This document shows positions 33,536-47,731 of a stretch of 64,000 nucleotides of DNA, one piece after another. The position numbers and the translations under genes were made by a program. Source of the stretch: Ecdyonurus torrentis. Taxonomy: Eukaryota > Arthropoda > Insecta > Ephemeroptera > Heptageniidae. The stretch spans positions 28,632,243 through 28,696,242 of the forward strand of contig OX439132.1 in the NCBI GenBank assembly GCA_949318235.1, read 5' to 3'. Every line of letters begins with the position of its first letter. Within the stretch, counting starts at the first letter, position 1. Under the pieces are notes generated by a model. The model saw only the letters and a list, made by a program, of their open reading frames with translations, ran no database searches and was not told the DNA's origin.

Positions 33536-36410
33536 GTTTAACTCCAGGTTGCAACATACAATGGTAAAACCACCTAAAAGTCACTTTTTTTTTTATTTTG
33601 TAAAGATATTGTTCTTTTGTTTTTAGACTTAGTTAATAAAAAAAACACAACAACAATGTTGCCAACTATGAACATTCTCTGATCAAAGTTAAGGGCTATG
33701 TCCTTGTTTCATTCCCTAAGTAATTATAAAATATTGTGATTTTATATATTTTAATTAAATCACAATTATGTAAATATTAAAAATTTATAAAAAGAGAATG
33801 TTAATGGTTTGCTGTATAGTATTTAGTAAGTAAGCTTCAATATAATTAATTATAATTAAAAAAAAAATGTGTCACTTATTCACAATTATATATATATAAA
33901 AAAAGATGACATAATATACTTATTGCTTGACCCATCAAACTCATTTTTGTTCCCTCATATAAAATATATTAATCCCCCACATAGAAAGAAAATATTGTGA
34001 TATGGCTAATTGTTGGCCAAATTTATATACTAGTAATAATAATATTATTATTGTTAAAAAAACAACTTATTTTTTGTTATTTACTTATTTATATTAATTA
34101 TAAAAGTATGATGATGCTTTTTTAAAGAAAGGGATATTTCCCAAACAAAATATGTGGGGAAAAATATATTTATTAAAAAAAAAGTATATATGGGTCAGGT
34201 TGTAAAAAATATATATATTAAAAAAAAAAACATTTATAAATAAATATAAATATTTAGGGGAAAAAGCAGGCTCACTCCTTGTTCCGTGGTTTATATTAAA
34301 AACTCCTTGTTAGGGTACGAGTGAATTGAAATGATAATAAAAAAAGAAATAAAAAAAAATCTATATTTTGTTATTGACGTAAAGTGACGTTGAAAGTAAT
34401 ATTTGTAAGTACGTAAGTGTCCCTTTGTACGACCCCAGACCTAATGTCAGGTAAATACTAAGGAGTTAGACTGCTGCATGTTCGTTTGTATATAAATCTT
34501 TATAAGCTGAATTTCTATATTGGTTTTTTCTTCTCCTTGTTCTATAAAAACAAAACTTTCTTTTTTAGTTACATAATAAAACAAATTTACATTGTGTTTT
34601 TTCTGTTGCTTGATATTATTTAAAAAAAAAAAATGAAAATAAAAGAAAAAAATCAATTTGGAAAAAATAAAATGTATAACAAATTTAATATTAATTTTGT
34701 TTTTGTGCCTTTATTTCGATGCTATTAATTGTTTTCAGTAAATAAAATAATGGTACAACTCAACTTGTGACTACTTTTTATTTCTCTTTCTCGGCATATA
34801 TAAGATTATACCATACCTCAATTGAATGTTACCAAGTAGAAATAAATATATATAATATATATAGGCCTACATAAAAAAAAACTTACAGAGATCACACATT
34901 TGATAAATTCTGAATTGATGTTAAAATTATCAAATTTAATTTTAGAGCATAGTATAATTTATTTGGTATACAGGGACGAGAGATAGAGAAAATATTCTAA
35001 CCCAGGCCAAATTTTCTTATGTAATTTGAAAAAGGGTGGTAACAACACCTAGGGGCAATAATGGAACCAGTTGCTATACAGAGAAAACAAATTATTGATC
35101 TTATAACATGGGACCTGATGGAATTAATATTCATTAGTCAAGGTTGTGTATAAGTTGTTGTTTTTTAAAACATATTTGGAAAGTTTTTAATTCTTCAATG
35201 TAATTGTGGAAGAATATAATACCATTCAGTCAAATAATTCTTTGTATCATGCCTTGGGCAAGATTTTGTGTCTTCGACCTTTTATTTATTTATTAGCTGT
35301 TACAAGTAAATGAAGTAAAAAGATAACCGTATACTAAGATGCCAGGATAAAAAAGAATTGTAATGATTGATATTAAAGAAAGATTGCTACGAAAGCTGAT
35401 AATTTAATATCAACCTTTGCTGCCCTGAAAAAACGCACAATATTGCAATTGTATAATGATTGGTCTAATACTGCCATCTAAAGGAGAGAAATTATTTTGT
35501 TTCTCTTTGAATTGTTATGAAGGTAAGAAAATTTTAGTTTTCCTGTTCATTATTATATTACTTTCATTTTTTTTTTTTTTTTTATTTAATTATTTTTATT
35601 GCAAGGATAAGTTTACATTTAAATCCTACAATTTTAAAAGTATGATTTAGCATCTGTCCACAAGGTGCTGGTAAAGACTGTCGTACAATACCCACTCAAA
35701 GAGTGAATAAAATGCAAACAAACTTCCACATAATATGATCAATTATGAGTGGCTAATACCACAGTTCAGTATTTGGCTAAAGCACTGACAACTCTACAAG
35801 TGGTAGAAATTGGATTCTAATACATAACAGAGCAATACAACAAGCATGACGTTACTTCCCTCTTTCTCATGTCTGCTAACGACAGGTGAAAGAAATCACC
35901 TTTTTGTTAAAAAAAAATGTGTTATTTGTTACACCAATGTTTGATAGCACAAATTTTGCTAAAAAAATTAATAAAACTAAAATAACTAAAGAAAAACTAC
36001 TACATATAAATTTACAAATACTTACCCTTGTGATGCTGTATAGGGTGGTTGCATTCTCGTAAAGTCGACACCATATGTGAGCACTAAATAAAAAAGGTCG
36101 GGATGTGAAAAGGACACAGTTTGCCATTTTAAAATACTTAGCATTATTTTTTAAAAGCATTGATGCAGGTTGAATTAGGTTTTCCAAGTATGCGAGTAAA
36201 ATAATAATAACAAAAATATTAACTACTTTTCTAAAGAAGTGAGTCAAAAATCACATTTGTCCTATACTGAGCAACTGTTGTCAGTGAGTACATGAGTACA
36301 GTGTCATGCGCATACACCCTAGTCTCATTTGAGCTGACATCGCAACAAGTTATACTGTGTTTTGCAAGCACCTACTTAACATTGAATTAAAAAAAAAAAA
36401 AAAAATAGGA
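33536..36410. other. AT-rich intergenic sequence
   Basis: No gene, RNA or complete transposon was recognised. It holds many A and T runs. Open frames here are short and biased to F, K, I and N and look like chance. Confidence 0.5.
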
Positions 36411-38147
36411 GCAATGTGCAGTCTTGGGTTCGATACCCAAAATTTCTATAACGATAACGATACTATATTTTAGCCTCACACTATAACTATAACGATATCG
36501 ATACTTTTTATTTTTTGAAAACTATAACGATACTATAACTATAACGATAATTTCACGATAACGATACTATATTTTCCAAATTTTTAATAACATCATTTTT
36601 TTATAGAATTTTTTATAGAATAGTAATAAAATGATAAAATTGCACTGATAAGTTGTACTGTACGTTTTAGATTTTATATATATCACATATGAATAACTTT
36701 CAATTTAAGGAAAAAACCATCGCGGTTAGGATCAATGATAAAGAAAAGGATAGAAAAACCAGCAAGGGCCTTACCACAGTAGAAGTTCTATGGAGAGGTC
36801 GAGGTCTTGCATGGCACAGTATAATGTTATAAAAGTTTCTTTATAACTTGAGAGCTTTCGTCATATGATAATGACATTATCAATCAAAAGAGAAAATTAC
36901 TTGAGCACATCACTGAGCAGTGTCTTGTCTTGTACTGCCGTGTTATGCTCTTGCTGGTTTGGAGTTGGTGGAGAGGGGTGGGGGTGGAGTAGGGAATCTG
37001 GGAAGGAGTGTGAATGAGTGAGGGAAGGAGTGAGTGAGGGAAAGGGAAAAGGTGGGGAGGGGAGCGGGAATAGGGTATATTTTTGAAATATATGTTAGCG
37101 AATATTAAGTCCAGGCAGCCCTTGGGCTTTTCTGGATCTTAATATATGTTGATATGCTAATTCATATTGTCGTAATGTCGCAAATGTCGTAAATCAACAA
37201 TACTTCGCACTATTCCGGGCCCAGCCAACTATGCGACATTACGACAATATGAATTAGCATATCAACATATATTAAGATCCAGAAAAGCCCAAGGGCTGCC
37301 TGGACTTAATATTCGCTAACATATATTTCAAAAATATACCCTATTCCCGCTCCCCTCCCCACCTTTTCCCTTTCCCTCACTCACTCCTTCCCTCACTCAT
37401 TCACACTCCTTCCCAGATTCCCTACTCCACCCCCACCCCTCTCCACCAACTCCAAACCAGCAAGAGCATAACACGGCAGTACAAGACAAGACACTGCTCA
37501 GTGATGTGCTCAAGTAATTTTCTCTTTTGATTGATAATGTCATTATCATATGACGAAAGCTCTCAAGTTATAAAGAAACTTTTATAACATTATACTGTGC
37601 CATGCAAGACCTCGACCTCTCCATAGAACTTCTACTGTGGTAAGGCCCTTGCTGGTTTTTCTATCCTTTTCTTTATCATTGATATGAATAACTTTGCAAC
37701 TTTATAATAGATAAATACAAAATCGGTGTGGCGAGAGACAATATGTTATGATTTAAAAATTACTTCTAATACGAAACTCAAAATTTTAATAATGTGAGAT
37801 CGTGAAAAATTTTATAGAAGAGGGAGAAAAGTTGCCCCGTACTCTGCCCAGTATTTCCCCTAATTTTCGTACTTTAATTTATTTTTAGGAAATATTTTAT
37901 TGTACAATAATTACAAATAAATCTAATAGCAAATCCAGTTAGAAATCAGCACTTATACTATATATACAATAGTGTATTCAAAAAATTTACTTTAAACTCA
38001 GACAATGTAAAAAAAATACTTTGGACATATTGTAGCTGAATGTCAATCAACTTGGCGCCGCGTCAAATTTCATTGATTTAAACAATGTAGTTCTCATTAT
38101 TGAAAAAAAAAGGGGGGGATAAATAATATAAAAGCAATTGAAAAATG

Positions 38148-38190
<43 letters not shown>

Positions 38191-38684
38191 GAATTCTATA
38201 GTAGCTTTTCTTCTTCTTTTTTTTTTCTTTTTTTTTTTAATATACATTTCGGCATAGATTATAAAAATGTAACTGTATTTGTTTTATATTTTATATAAAG
38301 TGATTCCTATAAAATCTATTTTTAGTACTTTCCAAACAATATGATATGAAAGACAGTTTTGTGCGTTTTGTCTACTGACTGTCTGTGAGCAGGTGTGATA
38401 TTGGTCTGTACCTGCTATTCATAATCATACTCTGTATCTGGTTTTTTTCTTCTTTTTTTTTCTCTTTTTTTTTTTTTTTTAGCCTTTTTGCTTTTTTGAG
38501 TGAATAAATTTTTAAAAGTATCGTTATCGAATTGGACGATAATCGTAGAAATAAATGTTAATCTATAACTATAACGATAGTTTTTGCAAAAGTGTTAATC
38601 TATACTATATCTATAACGAACTATAGTTATAGTTATCTTATAGTTATCGAGTTTTCGATAATCGACCCCAAGACTGGCAATGTG
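36411..38684. mobile_element. hAT-type non-autonomous transposon with exact 8-bp target duplication
   Basis: The element at 36419-38676 begins CAGTCTTGGGTTCGATA and ends in the inverse (TCGACCCCAAGACTG). The 8-bp GCAATGTG flanks it at 36411-36418 and 38677-38684. Both ends carry many CTATAACGAT subterminal motifs. CAG termini, 8-bp duplications and subterminal repeats are hAT features. There is no transposase frame. A palindromic retroelement (36687-37695) is nested inside, and a long A run lies at about 38147-38189. Confidence 0.88.
36687..37695. mobile_element. Palindromic element, 14-bp target duplication, nested in the hAT element
   Basis: ATATGAATAACTTT is at 36687-36700 and 37682-37695. 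The tail (36701-36732, with GGAAAAAACCATCGCGGTTA) is on the left only. The palindrome spans 36733-37681 with arms of about 470 bp and centre near 37207. One arm is purine-rich with GGGTGGGGGTGG runs. The tail is identical to that of 45904-46248 right up to the target duplication. Confidence 0.88.
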
Positions 38685-38744
38685 ATCTTCTTGACTATTG
38701 AAGCTACTAGTCCAGACGGTGTGCGCAAAAATATCATTGGGAGG

Positions 38745-41700
38745 TCCAACAAGCTCAGAACTTATTGAATTTTTGATATGTTGTAGAACGTATAAATGCG
38801 TACCCCAGAAAAAAAGTACCACCCTGCAACCCTTGTGCTTAATCCGCCATCTTGGAAAAAGGGTGGAAAAAGGGTGTTTCCCTATTTTCCTTATTGCTTT
38901 CTTTCTACATGTGGTACAAAAAAAGTAAAAATATGTTCTTAAAGCTGAATAAATTTACTATCGATTGACATGCAGAACATTTTTATGACATTTTAATTAA
39001 CGGAGAAATTAAATAAAAAGCAAAAAAGGGTTAAAATAAATTGTTCAAAAGGGCTTAAATATGCATGAAATCTGGTTGGTACAAAAATTTACTTCAAATA
39101 AAACTTGTAGTAAATATTATCAGCATTCTAAAACTGTTTTTAATCTACAAGTGGGATAATTAGAAGTGCCACAGGAGCAAGTCAAAGGTAGCGCGGTAGG
39201 GTCAGGACGGCACTTCCGCCACAGTCTTATACATATGCCGCGCGCAGCGTGGAGTCTTTATGTTAAGGGAGCATAAGGCCTAATATCGCGTAACACGCAC
39301 CTACTGCAAGAAATGCTCTTATATAAAACTAAATAAAAGTTATATACACAAAGAAAAAAAAACTTTATTTGTATATTTGTATTTATTTTAATGTATTATT
39401 GTGATTTGTGTATATTTATAGAGGAATATGTAAAAAATCTCAATTTAACCACTATTAATTATGGTATTAGAAAAAATAATTACGCACTTATTGTTAGTGC
39501 AGGTATTGTTTATGAATAGTTATATAATTTTTCGTCACTTATTTTACGAAGAAATTTTAATATTGAAAAATTCACCATCGTATATCAGAGGATTTTTATC
39601 AACAAAGTTTTTATGTGGTCGCAAGTTATATAGTTAATTACTTTACCACTAATAGATTTGCATGCTAAATGAAATAAAAATACAAATTTATAATTACATA
39701 TCTTTTCTACTCCAAAAAAAAAATAATAATAATATATAATATATGAGTCATAATAAAAGACACCGAATTGAAAAATAGTTTGGTTGCTTTTGCTACTAAA
39801 AATAATAATAAATATAATATATTATTATATATAGAGATGGGATGGTATTATGTTTTTATCTTCATAAAACGCGTTGTTTGTCATGATTATATTTATTAAT
39901 AATATAATTATTAATTGTTTTACATTTCGATTATTTGAATGTAGTTTGCTTTTGCGTTTTTAATATTATATACTATATAGTATCAAGACATGAATTTAAC
40001 CAGAAAACAGACAGAAAAAATAGTTAAATACATTGACCAACAGTTTAAAGCGCAGCCAAAATATATAATATGCTCAAATAAATATTCTAGGAGAAAACCA
40101 TTAATAATTATAATATTTGCACATAATAAATCTTTTTAATTCATATGGTTTCACACATTGGCAATTTTGCTAAGTTCTAAAGAATTTTAATACACTTAAG
40201 GACAAAACAGTAAAGTTTTCATGCTACCATCTTATTAATTCATCTTTAAAACTGGGTAATAATCTTGAATTGTATGCAATTCTTTTATTAATAATTTATA
40301 TATTTAATAAATACGCATGTACATTACGAGTTAAATACTATAATGAAAAAAAAAAAAATTGTAGGGTTAAGTTAGCGGCCAAAGAAACCTTTAATCTGCG
40401 TGAAGTAAAATAATGTGCGCAATGATATTGTACCATATATGCACACAAAAAAGTCATTAAAATTTAATTTGCCAATTTTTTAAACTGAACTATAAAGATT
40501 TATTATGTGCAAATATTATAATTATTAATGGTTTTCTCCTAGAATATTTATTTGAGCATATTATATATTTTGGCTGCGCTTTAAACTGTTGGTCAATGTA
40601 TTTAACTATTTTTTCTGTCTGTTTTCTGGTTAAATTCATGTCTTGATACTATATAGTATATAATATTAAAAACGCAAAAGCAAACTACATTCAAATAATC
40701 GAAATGTAAAACAATTAATAATTATATTATTAATAAATATAATCATGACAAACAACGCGTTTTATGAAGATAAAAACATAATACCATCCCATCTCTATAT
40801 ATAATAATATATTATATTTATTATTATTTTTAGTAGCAAAAGCAACCAAACTATTTTTCAATTCGGTGTCTTTTATTATGACTCATATATTATATATTAT
40901 TATTATTTTTTTTTTGGAGTAGAAAAGATATGTAATTATAAATTTGTATTTTTATTTCATTTAGCATGCAAATCTATTAGTGGTAAAGTAATTAACTATA
41001 TAACTTGCGACCACATAAAAACTTTGTTGATAAAAATCCTCTGATATACGATGGTGAATTTTTCAATATTAAAATTTCTTCGTAAAATAAGTGACGAAAA
41101 ATTATATAACTATTCATAAACAATACCTGCACTAACAATAAGTGCGTAATTATTTTTTCTAATACCATAATTAATAGTGGTTAAATTGAGATTTTTTACA
41201 TATTCCTCTATAAATATACACAAATCACAATAATACATTAAAATAAATACAAATATACAAATAAAGTTTTTTTTTCTTTGTGTATATAACTTTTATTTAG
41301 TTTTATATAAGAGCATTTCTTGCAGTAGGTGCGTGTTACGCGATATTAGGCCTTATGCTCCCTTAACATAAAGACTCCACGCTGCGCGCGGCATATGTAT
41401 AAGACTGTGGCGGAAGTGCCGTCCTGACCCTACCGCGCTACCTTTGACTTGCTCCTGTGGCACTTCTAATTATCCCACTTGTAGATTAAAAACAGTTTTA
41501 GAATGCTGATAATATTTACTACAAGTTTTATTTGAAGTAAATTTTTGTACCAACCAGATTTCATGCATATTTAAGCCCTTTTGAACAATTTATTTTAACC
41601 CTTTTTTGCTTTTTATTTAATTTCTCCGTTAATTAAAATGTCATAAAAATGTTCTGCATGTCAATCGATAGTAAATTTATTCAGCTTTAAGAACATATTT

Positions 41701-41884
41701 TTACTTTTTTTGTACCACATGTAGAAAGAAAGCAATAAGGAAAATAGGGAAACACCCTTTTTCCACCCTTTTTCCAAGATGGCGGATTAAGCACAAGGGT
41801 TGCAGGGTGGTACTTTTTTTCTGGGGTACGCATTTATACGTTCTACAACATATCAAAAATTCAATAAGTTCTGAGCTTGTTGGA
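38745..41884. repeat. Giant inverted repeat with two gapless 1391-bp arms
   Basis: 38745-40135 and 40494-41884 are reverse complements that keep the same spacing along the whole length, with no mismatch noticed in the parts compared. The spacer (40136-40493) is 358 bp. A GC-richer block (39165-39320 and its mirror) and an AAGATGGCGGATTAAG motif are inside. No transposase, clear target duplication or gene was found. Confidence 0.88.
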
Positions 41885-43903
41885 GCTCAAAACATATACC
41901 TCCTGGACTATACAGTTATGTAATTTCAAATATGAGAGCTCAGTTACCTCATTAGACATTCCCGAATAAAATTTTGATCAGGTAGATTTAAGAAGGTTTT
42001 ATTGTCATTGTTTATGTTTAACTGTTCACTTTTTGAGTAGTTTATCCTTTCCAGCCCCCTCCCACATAGGTGGACTTCTGAAGGAGTTGAGTGTTGTTAG
42101 AAAACCAGTATCGGAAATGAAAATGACATGTGCAATGCTCACGCTGTCTACACCAAATGCAAGCCAAACCCCCCATTTTATGAAGCTCGCTTTCTACAGA
42201 GCAATATGAGCAACTAGTACATGCTCAATAAAATATTTTCGACCTGGGTTTGACAATTTTCTCTGCCATGGCATCCCTGTCAGTGTGAAGTGTGAACTCA
42301 TTTACTATCTCCCATTCCCCAAATTTTCCTAATCCACCTATGTGTTTTTCTATTAAATCTTTTTACTGTCAATCATCAATCATCACATAGTCAAATTTTC
42401 CTTAATATTTACTAGTCAATATATTTCAGAATATATAAAATATTATATTATATTATGTTAAAAAAGGCAACCTACCTATATTTAAGTATGAGGATTATGG
42501 CATCAATATTTTGACACTTAAAAAAATAAAAATATCATTACACAAGGTTGAGGTGAAAGATAATTGTTTATTTGAGTTGCCCATGTTTTTATATTACAGT
42601 CATTTTTTTTTTTTCTTTTCTTTTTTTTTACACAGAATTATAGAAATTAATTTTTAAATTCAATAGATTTAAATAGATACAAGATTAATTATCACCAATA
42701 TTTACATATTCAAATATACAGAAAAAAAGAAAATTACATTCACACATTTTTTTTTCTCAGAGATTTTTTCATCACATGTACGTACAGGAAAACTGCTGTT
42801 CACAAACACGGGCTTACATTTCATTTGTTTGCCAAATTTAATTTACCATACTAAAAAAACATTTTCAATTAGAAAATCAGTTTATATATTATATATATAT
42901 TTTTTTTCTTTCAAAAAATTATCATATCTTTTATATAAGCAGTAAATAAAAAAAGGAATTTATTAAAAATTCCATTTTTTTATTTTGAAATAATTATTAA
43001 ACACCTCATTACTATAGTTTTCTTTCTTTAATTATTTTTAAATAATAGACTCCCCAAGAAATACTAAAAAATATTTAAATTTTAGATTATTTAAAGACAA
43101 AAAGTCAAAAAAAAATTCATAATACAAAAACAATAACATTAAAAAAGACATAGAAAAAAAAGAACAGAAGAAAAATAAAAAATAAAATGATAACTTACTT
43201 TTCTGTCTAAAATCATTCTTGAGAAGTCCATTTCCAAAGTTATTAAACTTTAATTATAATAATATTTTTGTCTCTTTTTTTTTATTAATTATTTAATTAT
43301 GTATTTACAAATAGCTTTAATGTGAATTCAAGAACATTTGGCTTTCATTTTTTTACAAGGAAAGTTAAGTTCTTAAACATACACACAGCACTGGAAATAT
43401 TGGTTTTTAACTTTTTTTTTTTCTTTTCTTATTATTATTTTTTTAAGTGAAAATAATTCAGGAATCATTTTTCACACTTTTTGAGTTGTCACATTTAGAG
43501 CGCTGCAATTTTTTTTTTAATAAACTAACATTTTTTTTAATATATTATTTGTTACATCAATGTTTAAACATTTATGTAGCTGTAGGATTGGTCAAGATAG
43601 AACATAAAAAATTAACACTGCTGGAGAATTAAAAAATAAAGCAAAATATATATATATTTTTTAAGGGGGGGAAAATATTACAGTGCAACAAGTATTTTCC
43701 TTTTGGAAGCAAATTAATTAAAAAGTCTATATGTACCACTTGCTTTCAGTTGTATTATAATTATTTTTTTTTTAAGTATTAGATTCAAATAGTTTTGCTA
43801 CTATAGCAATGATAGTTTGTTTTGTTTGCAAAGTAAATGTGACTTGGATTTTGCTTTGAGACGTCATCACACTGAGCTGTGTGCGCAGGTAGATGCAGAT
43901 ACA
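41885..43903 (-). other. Intergenic region and probable WAC 3' UTR
   Basis: After the WAC stop (reading leftwards) the sequence is very AT-rich with many T runs. Part of the 3' UTR must lie here, but no single polyadenylation site stands out. A half-copy of the 26997-27432 element is at about 42230-42360. Confidence 0.4.
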
Positions 43904-43979
43904 CTATGAGTCAGACATGAATGAATTCTGCGACTTCAGCTCTTCTAACTGCTTGATTTGTTGACGTAAAAACAGGATC
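43904..43979 (-). CDS. WAC: WAC coding exon 10 (last)
   Basis: Encodes [24 protein letters not shown] then TAG (43904-43906). Nearly identical to the human WAC end, the second half of the coiled coil. Confidence 0.95.
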
Positions 43980-44951
43980 CTGTAACACAATAAATAAACA
44001 TTAAGTATGTGGTTCAAAGAGAAAAGAAAAGAAAACAGGCATGTTTCAATATGAGCTTTGCTCTCTGAAGCAGTGTAGAAATATTGAGATGATTTGAATT
44101 ATGCAAAACGTGACCTCTCTGTAATTATTTGAAAGTAAAGTCTAAAAACTAACCATGGCATCATTCCATCACATGCTAATCACATCACCTTTCTTTTTAT
44201 TTTCTGCATAATCTGTAATTATGATTTTGCTTCAACATGAGCTGAATGCTCTCTGAAGTGGACTAGCATATTATTCCTCTAAAATTATATGTACTCTGTG
44301 TTCTAATGAGTTACGTAAATAAAAAAAAAATTAAAAAAAAAATCCAACTTACACATTAATTTATAAATTAATTAGTCCAATGTAACAGTTTTTTTTTTAA
44401 TATTTATAATAGAAAAAATATTTGTTGTTAAAAATTAAATTAATAATAGAAAATAGTAGGAGTAAGATTAGGTCTCATTAATGTATAAAACATGTTTTGT
44501 TAATAATTGTCAATTGTATGTGCTCTTATCTCTGTCCTACTCATTTCTATTGTTAATATTACTTTTTAATTGTTTAACTATTTCTTTTTCTTTGTTTTAC
44601 GCTAGTTTTTTAATTTCTTTAAATTTGGTGTCATGTTTTTTCAGCAATTAAATTCAAAGATCTCAATATGTACCGACAGAGTAGGAATAAGTTACAAAGC
44701 GATGAGTATATGGGAAATTCTTAAAATGTTGACTGCTGTGGCAACATTGCAGGTGATTACAATGATAGTTTAGCAGGTGACTAAAAGATATCAGATAAAA
44801 GGAGAACGAAAGGCAAAGAGAGGTCGGCAATGTCGCCATTCACATCTATTGTTTGTACTTATTCCTAAGGCGTCGGTACATGTAAATAGAGCTTTCTTAG
44901 TAATTTTTTAGAATGTATTACAGGCAAACCATTTAAGGTTGAATTTTAATT

Positions 44952-45021
<70 letters not shown>

Positions 45022-47694
45022 GTTTAGGGCTTCATAGTGTGTTAGCCAGGGAAATTATTTGGGATAAATTCCATATTATTGTCTGAGATTAGCCTACAAG
45101 TTCTCACCTCTGCTCTTGCAGTGTTGCTTGTATCTCTGTGAGTCTAACAATGGATCTGGCCGTCTTCAGCTCAGCTGAAACCTTGGTGCATTGCAAGCTG
45201 CCCATTATATAAGCCTCGTCACTCAGCTTCTGTGCCTGATATAAAGAAACATACAAGGTTTAGGTTTACTTCACTTCTTTAAGGAATAGTTAGAAACATT
45301 TATGATCAGCCACTTATTGGTACTTCATCTAAAATTATTGCTATTATTAGACTTTGTAATAGCAAGTCATTAGTAACTGTAAAAGAAACCCCAGCTATCA
45401 TTAGGTTTTGTTGTATTTGATACTGCAAGTTAAATGGAACTGATTTTTTATATTTTTGTAGTTGTTGAAATATCAGTCACTGACCCCTCACCTTAAAACC
45501 TATTTATATTATTACAATGAACAAGAAATCCATAGTAACTCATTAGTGTGCAAGACTTACCTGTTTCTCAAGGACGTCTGCTGGCATGCCTCTGACATGG
45601 TTTACAAGGTCATCTCTGTAGAAGTTTGCGAGGCTAGGTGTAAGGTTAGGGCCCTGAGGTCGTAGAGCATGCAGAGAGCTGCCCCCTGCAAGACTCTGTA
45701 GCGAGCTCAGGCTACTAGGAGGACTGCTCACTGAAACACAAACATACTCTTCAGCATACCAATTTAAATGTCTTTTAAAATCTTATAGTCCCATGTCAAA
45801 CTGAAGAATTTTATGAACAAGTAAAAATTTAGCACGACCCTTGCTGTTTTTCTCCATCTTATCATATCCAACCACAATGATTTACTTTCTTTAATTTATT
45901 TTAAAGAAAAGGATAGAAAAACCAGCAAGGGCCTTACCACAGTAGAAGTTCTATGGAGAGGTCGAGGTCTTGCATGGCACAGTATAATGTTATAAAAGTT
46001 TCTTTATAACTGAGAGCTTTCGTCATATGATAATGACATTATCAATCAAAAATTTTCTCTTTTGATTGATAATGTCATTATCATATGACGAAAGCTCTCA
46101 GTTATAAAGAAACTTTTATAACATTATACTGTGCCATGCAAGACCTCGACCTCTCCATAGAACTTCTACTGTGGTAAGGCCCTTGCTGGTTTTTCTATCC
46201 TTTTCTTTATCATTGATCCTAACCGCGATGGTTTTTTCCTTAAATTGATTAATTTATTTTACTCAAGTAAAAATGAAACATGCAATGTCCTTTAAAAGCA
46301 ATGTAAAATGTGAAATCTACAATAACGTTAATCATGTACAGCTCTGGCCAAAAGGTTAAGAACAGGGCAGCGGCAGCTGCTGCATTTCTCACAAAGATAG
46401 TAGAGTGTGGTTGCGGGTTGCCTTAGAAAATTGTTCTCAAACTTTTGGCCAGAGCTGTACACCTCTGAAATAAAGTAGAAGAATGGAGCTATGGCGGCGG
46501 CTGCAATTTCTCATAAGTTAGCATATTGTGGTTTTGGGTTGCCAATACACATTGTTCTCAACTTTTTGTCCAGAAGCACACATAAATTTAATAATAATAA
46601 AAATAACAATTTTTATTTTTACCATTCATGCAGCCTAAGGAACAGTAAATAAATTAAGGTAAATTAGTACCAACAGACGGTAAAGTTAAAATCATAATGA
46701 AAGTTTTATTTTAAAGGACTAGTAAATGCTACCTATTTACCCTATTGTTTATACGTTCATCATGTAGACTACAATGAGAGCAGTAAAAATATGTATCACA
46801 ATAATTTTTATTATTTTTCTTTCGTGGTGTTTTGAGGGTGTTAAGAAAATGTCTTAGCAGTTATGAGTCATACTAAACCAAGTCAGGGGAAACGTTCCCC
46901 TCATTTCATATCTCAGAATATTCAGAGTGGGGCGCAACCAATATTGCGCAGAGCTGTTGTTCCGTTGCGCGTTGCTGAATCAGTGGGAAAAAGTTTGAAA
47001 GTTTTTTTGGAATGAGCTAATCTTACGGAACGCTCGGTGCTTTTAAAGTAAATATTAAAGCATATTAAAGCATTACTAGTTCATAATCCAATATCAGAAG
47101 CAAAATTTTGGGTCGTAGGTTGCAATAACAAAACAAACAGACAAATAAATAAATGAATGAATAAATGAATAAATAAATAAACGAATAAACTCATAAATAA
47201 GAATAATAAATGAATGAAGTAATGCAAAGAGCGCACGGTTTATGCTTATAATATTTACTTTGAAAGCACCGAGCGTTTTGTAAGATTAGCCCATTCCAAA
47301 AAAACTTTCAAACTTTTTCCCACTGATTCAGCAACGCGCAACGGAGCAACAGCTCCGCGCAATATTGGTTGCGCCCCACTCTGAATATTCTGAGATATGA
47401 AATGAGGGGAACGTTTCCCCTGACTTGGTTTAGTATGACTCATAACTCATAACTGCTAAGACATTTTCTTAATACCCTCAAAACACCACGAAAGAAAAAA
47501 TAATAAAAATTATTGTGATACATATTTTTACTGCTCTCATTATAGTCTACATGATGAATGTATAAACAATAGGGTAAATAGGTAGCATTTACTAGTCCTT
47601 TAACCAATTAAATGTATAGAACTAAGATTTTAGGTTTACGATCAATACTGGTAGTGATGTTAATCACTAAAATTATGCAAATATAATTACAAAT

Positions 47695-47731
<37 letters not shown>

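Noticed and set aside
36419..36440. tRNA-like T-arm GGTTCGATACC
   Set aside because: No acceptor stem or anticodon arm fits around it; it is part of the terminal repeat of the hAT element.
47255..47443. Minus-strand 62-codon frame in WAC intron 7
   Set aside because: It lies wholly inside one arm of a TTAA-flanked palindrome and its mirror copy is disrupted.
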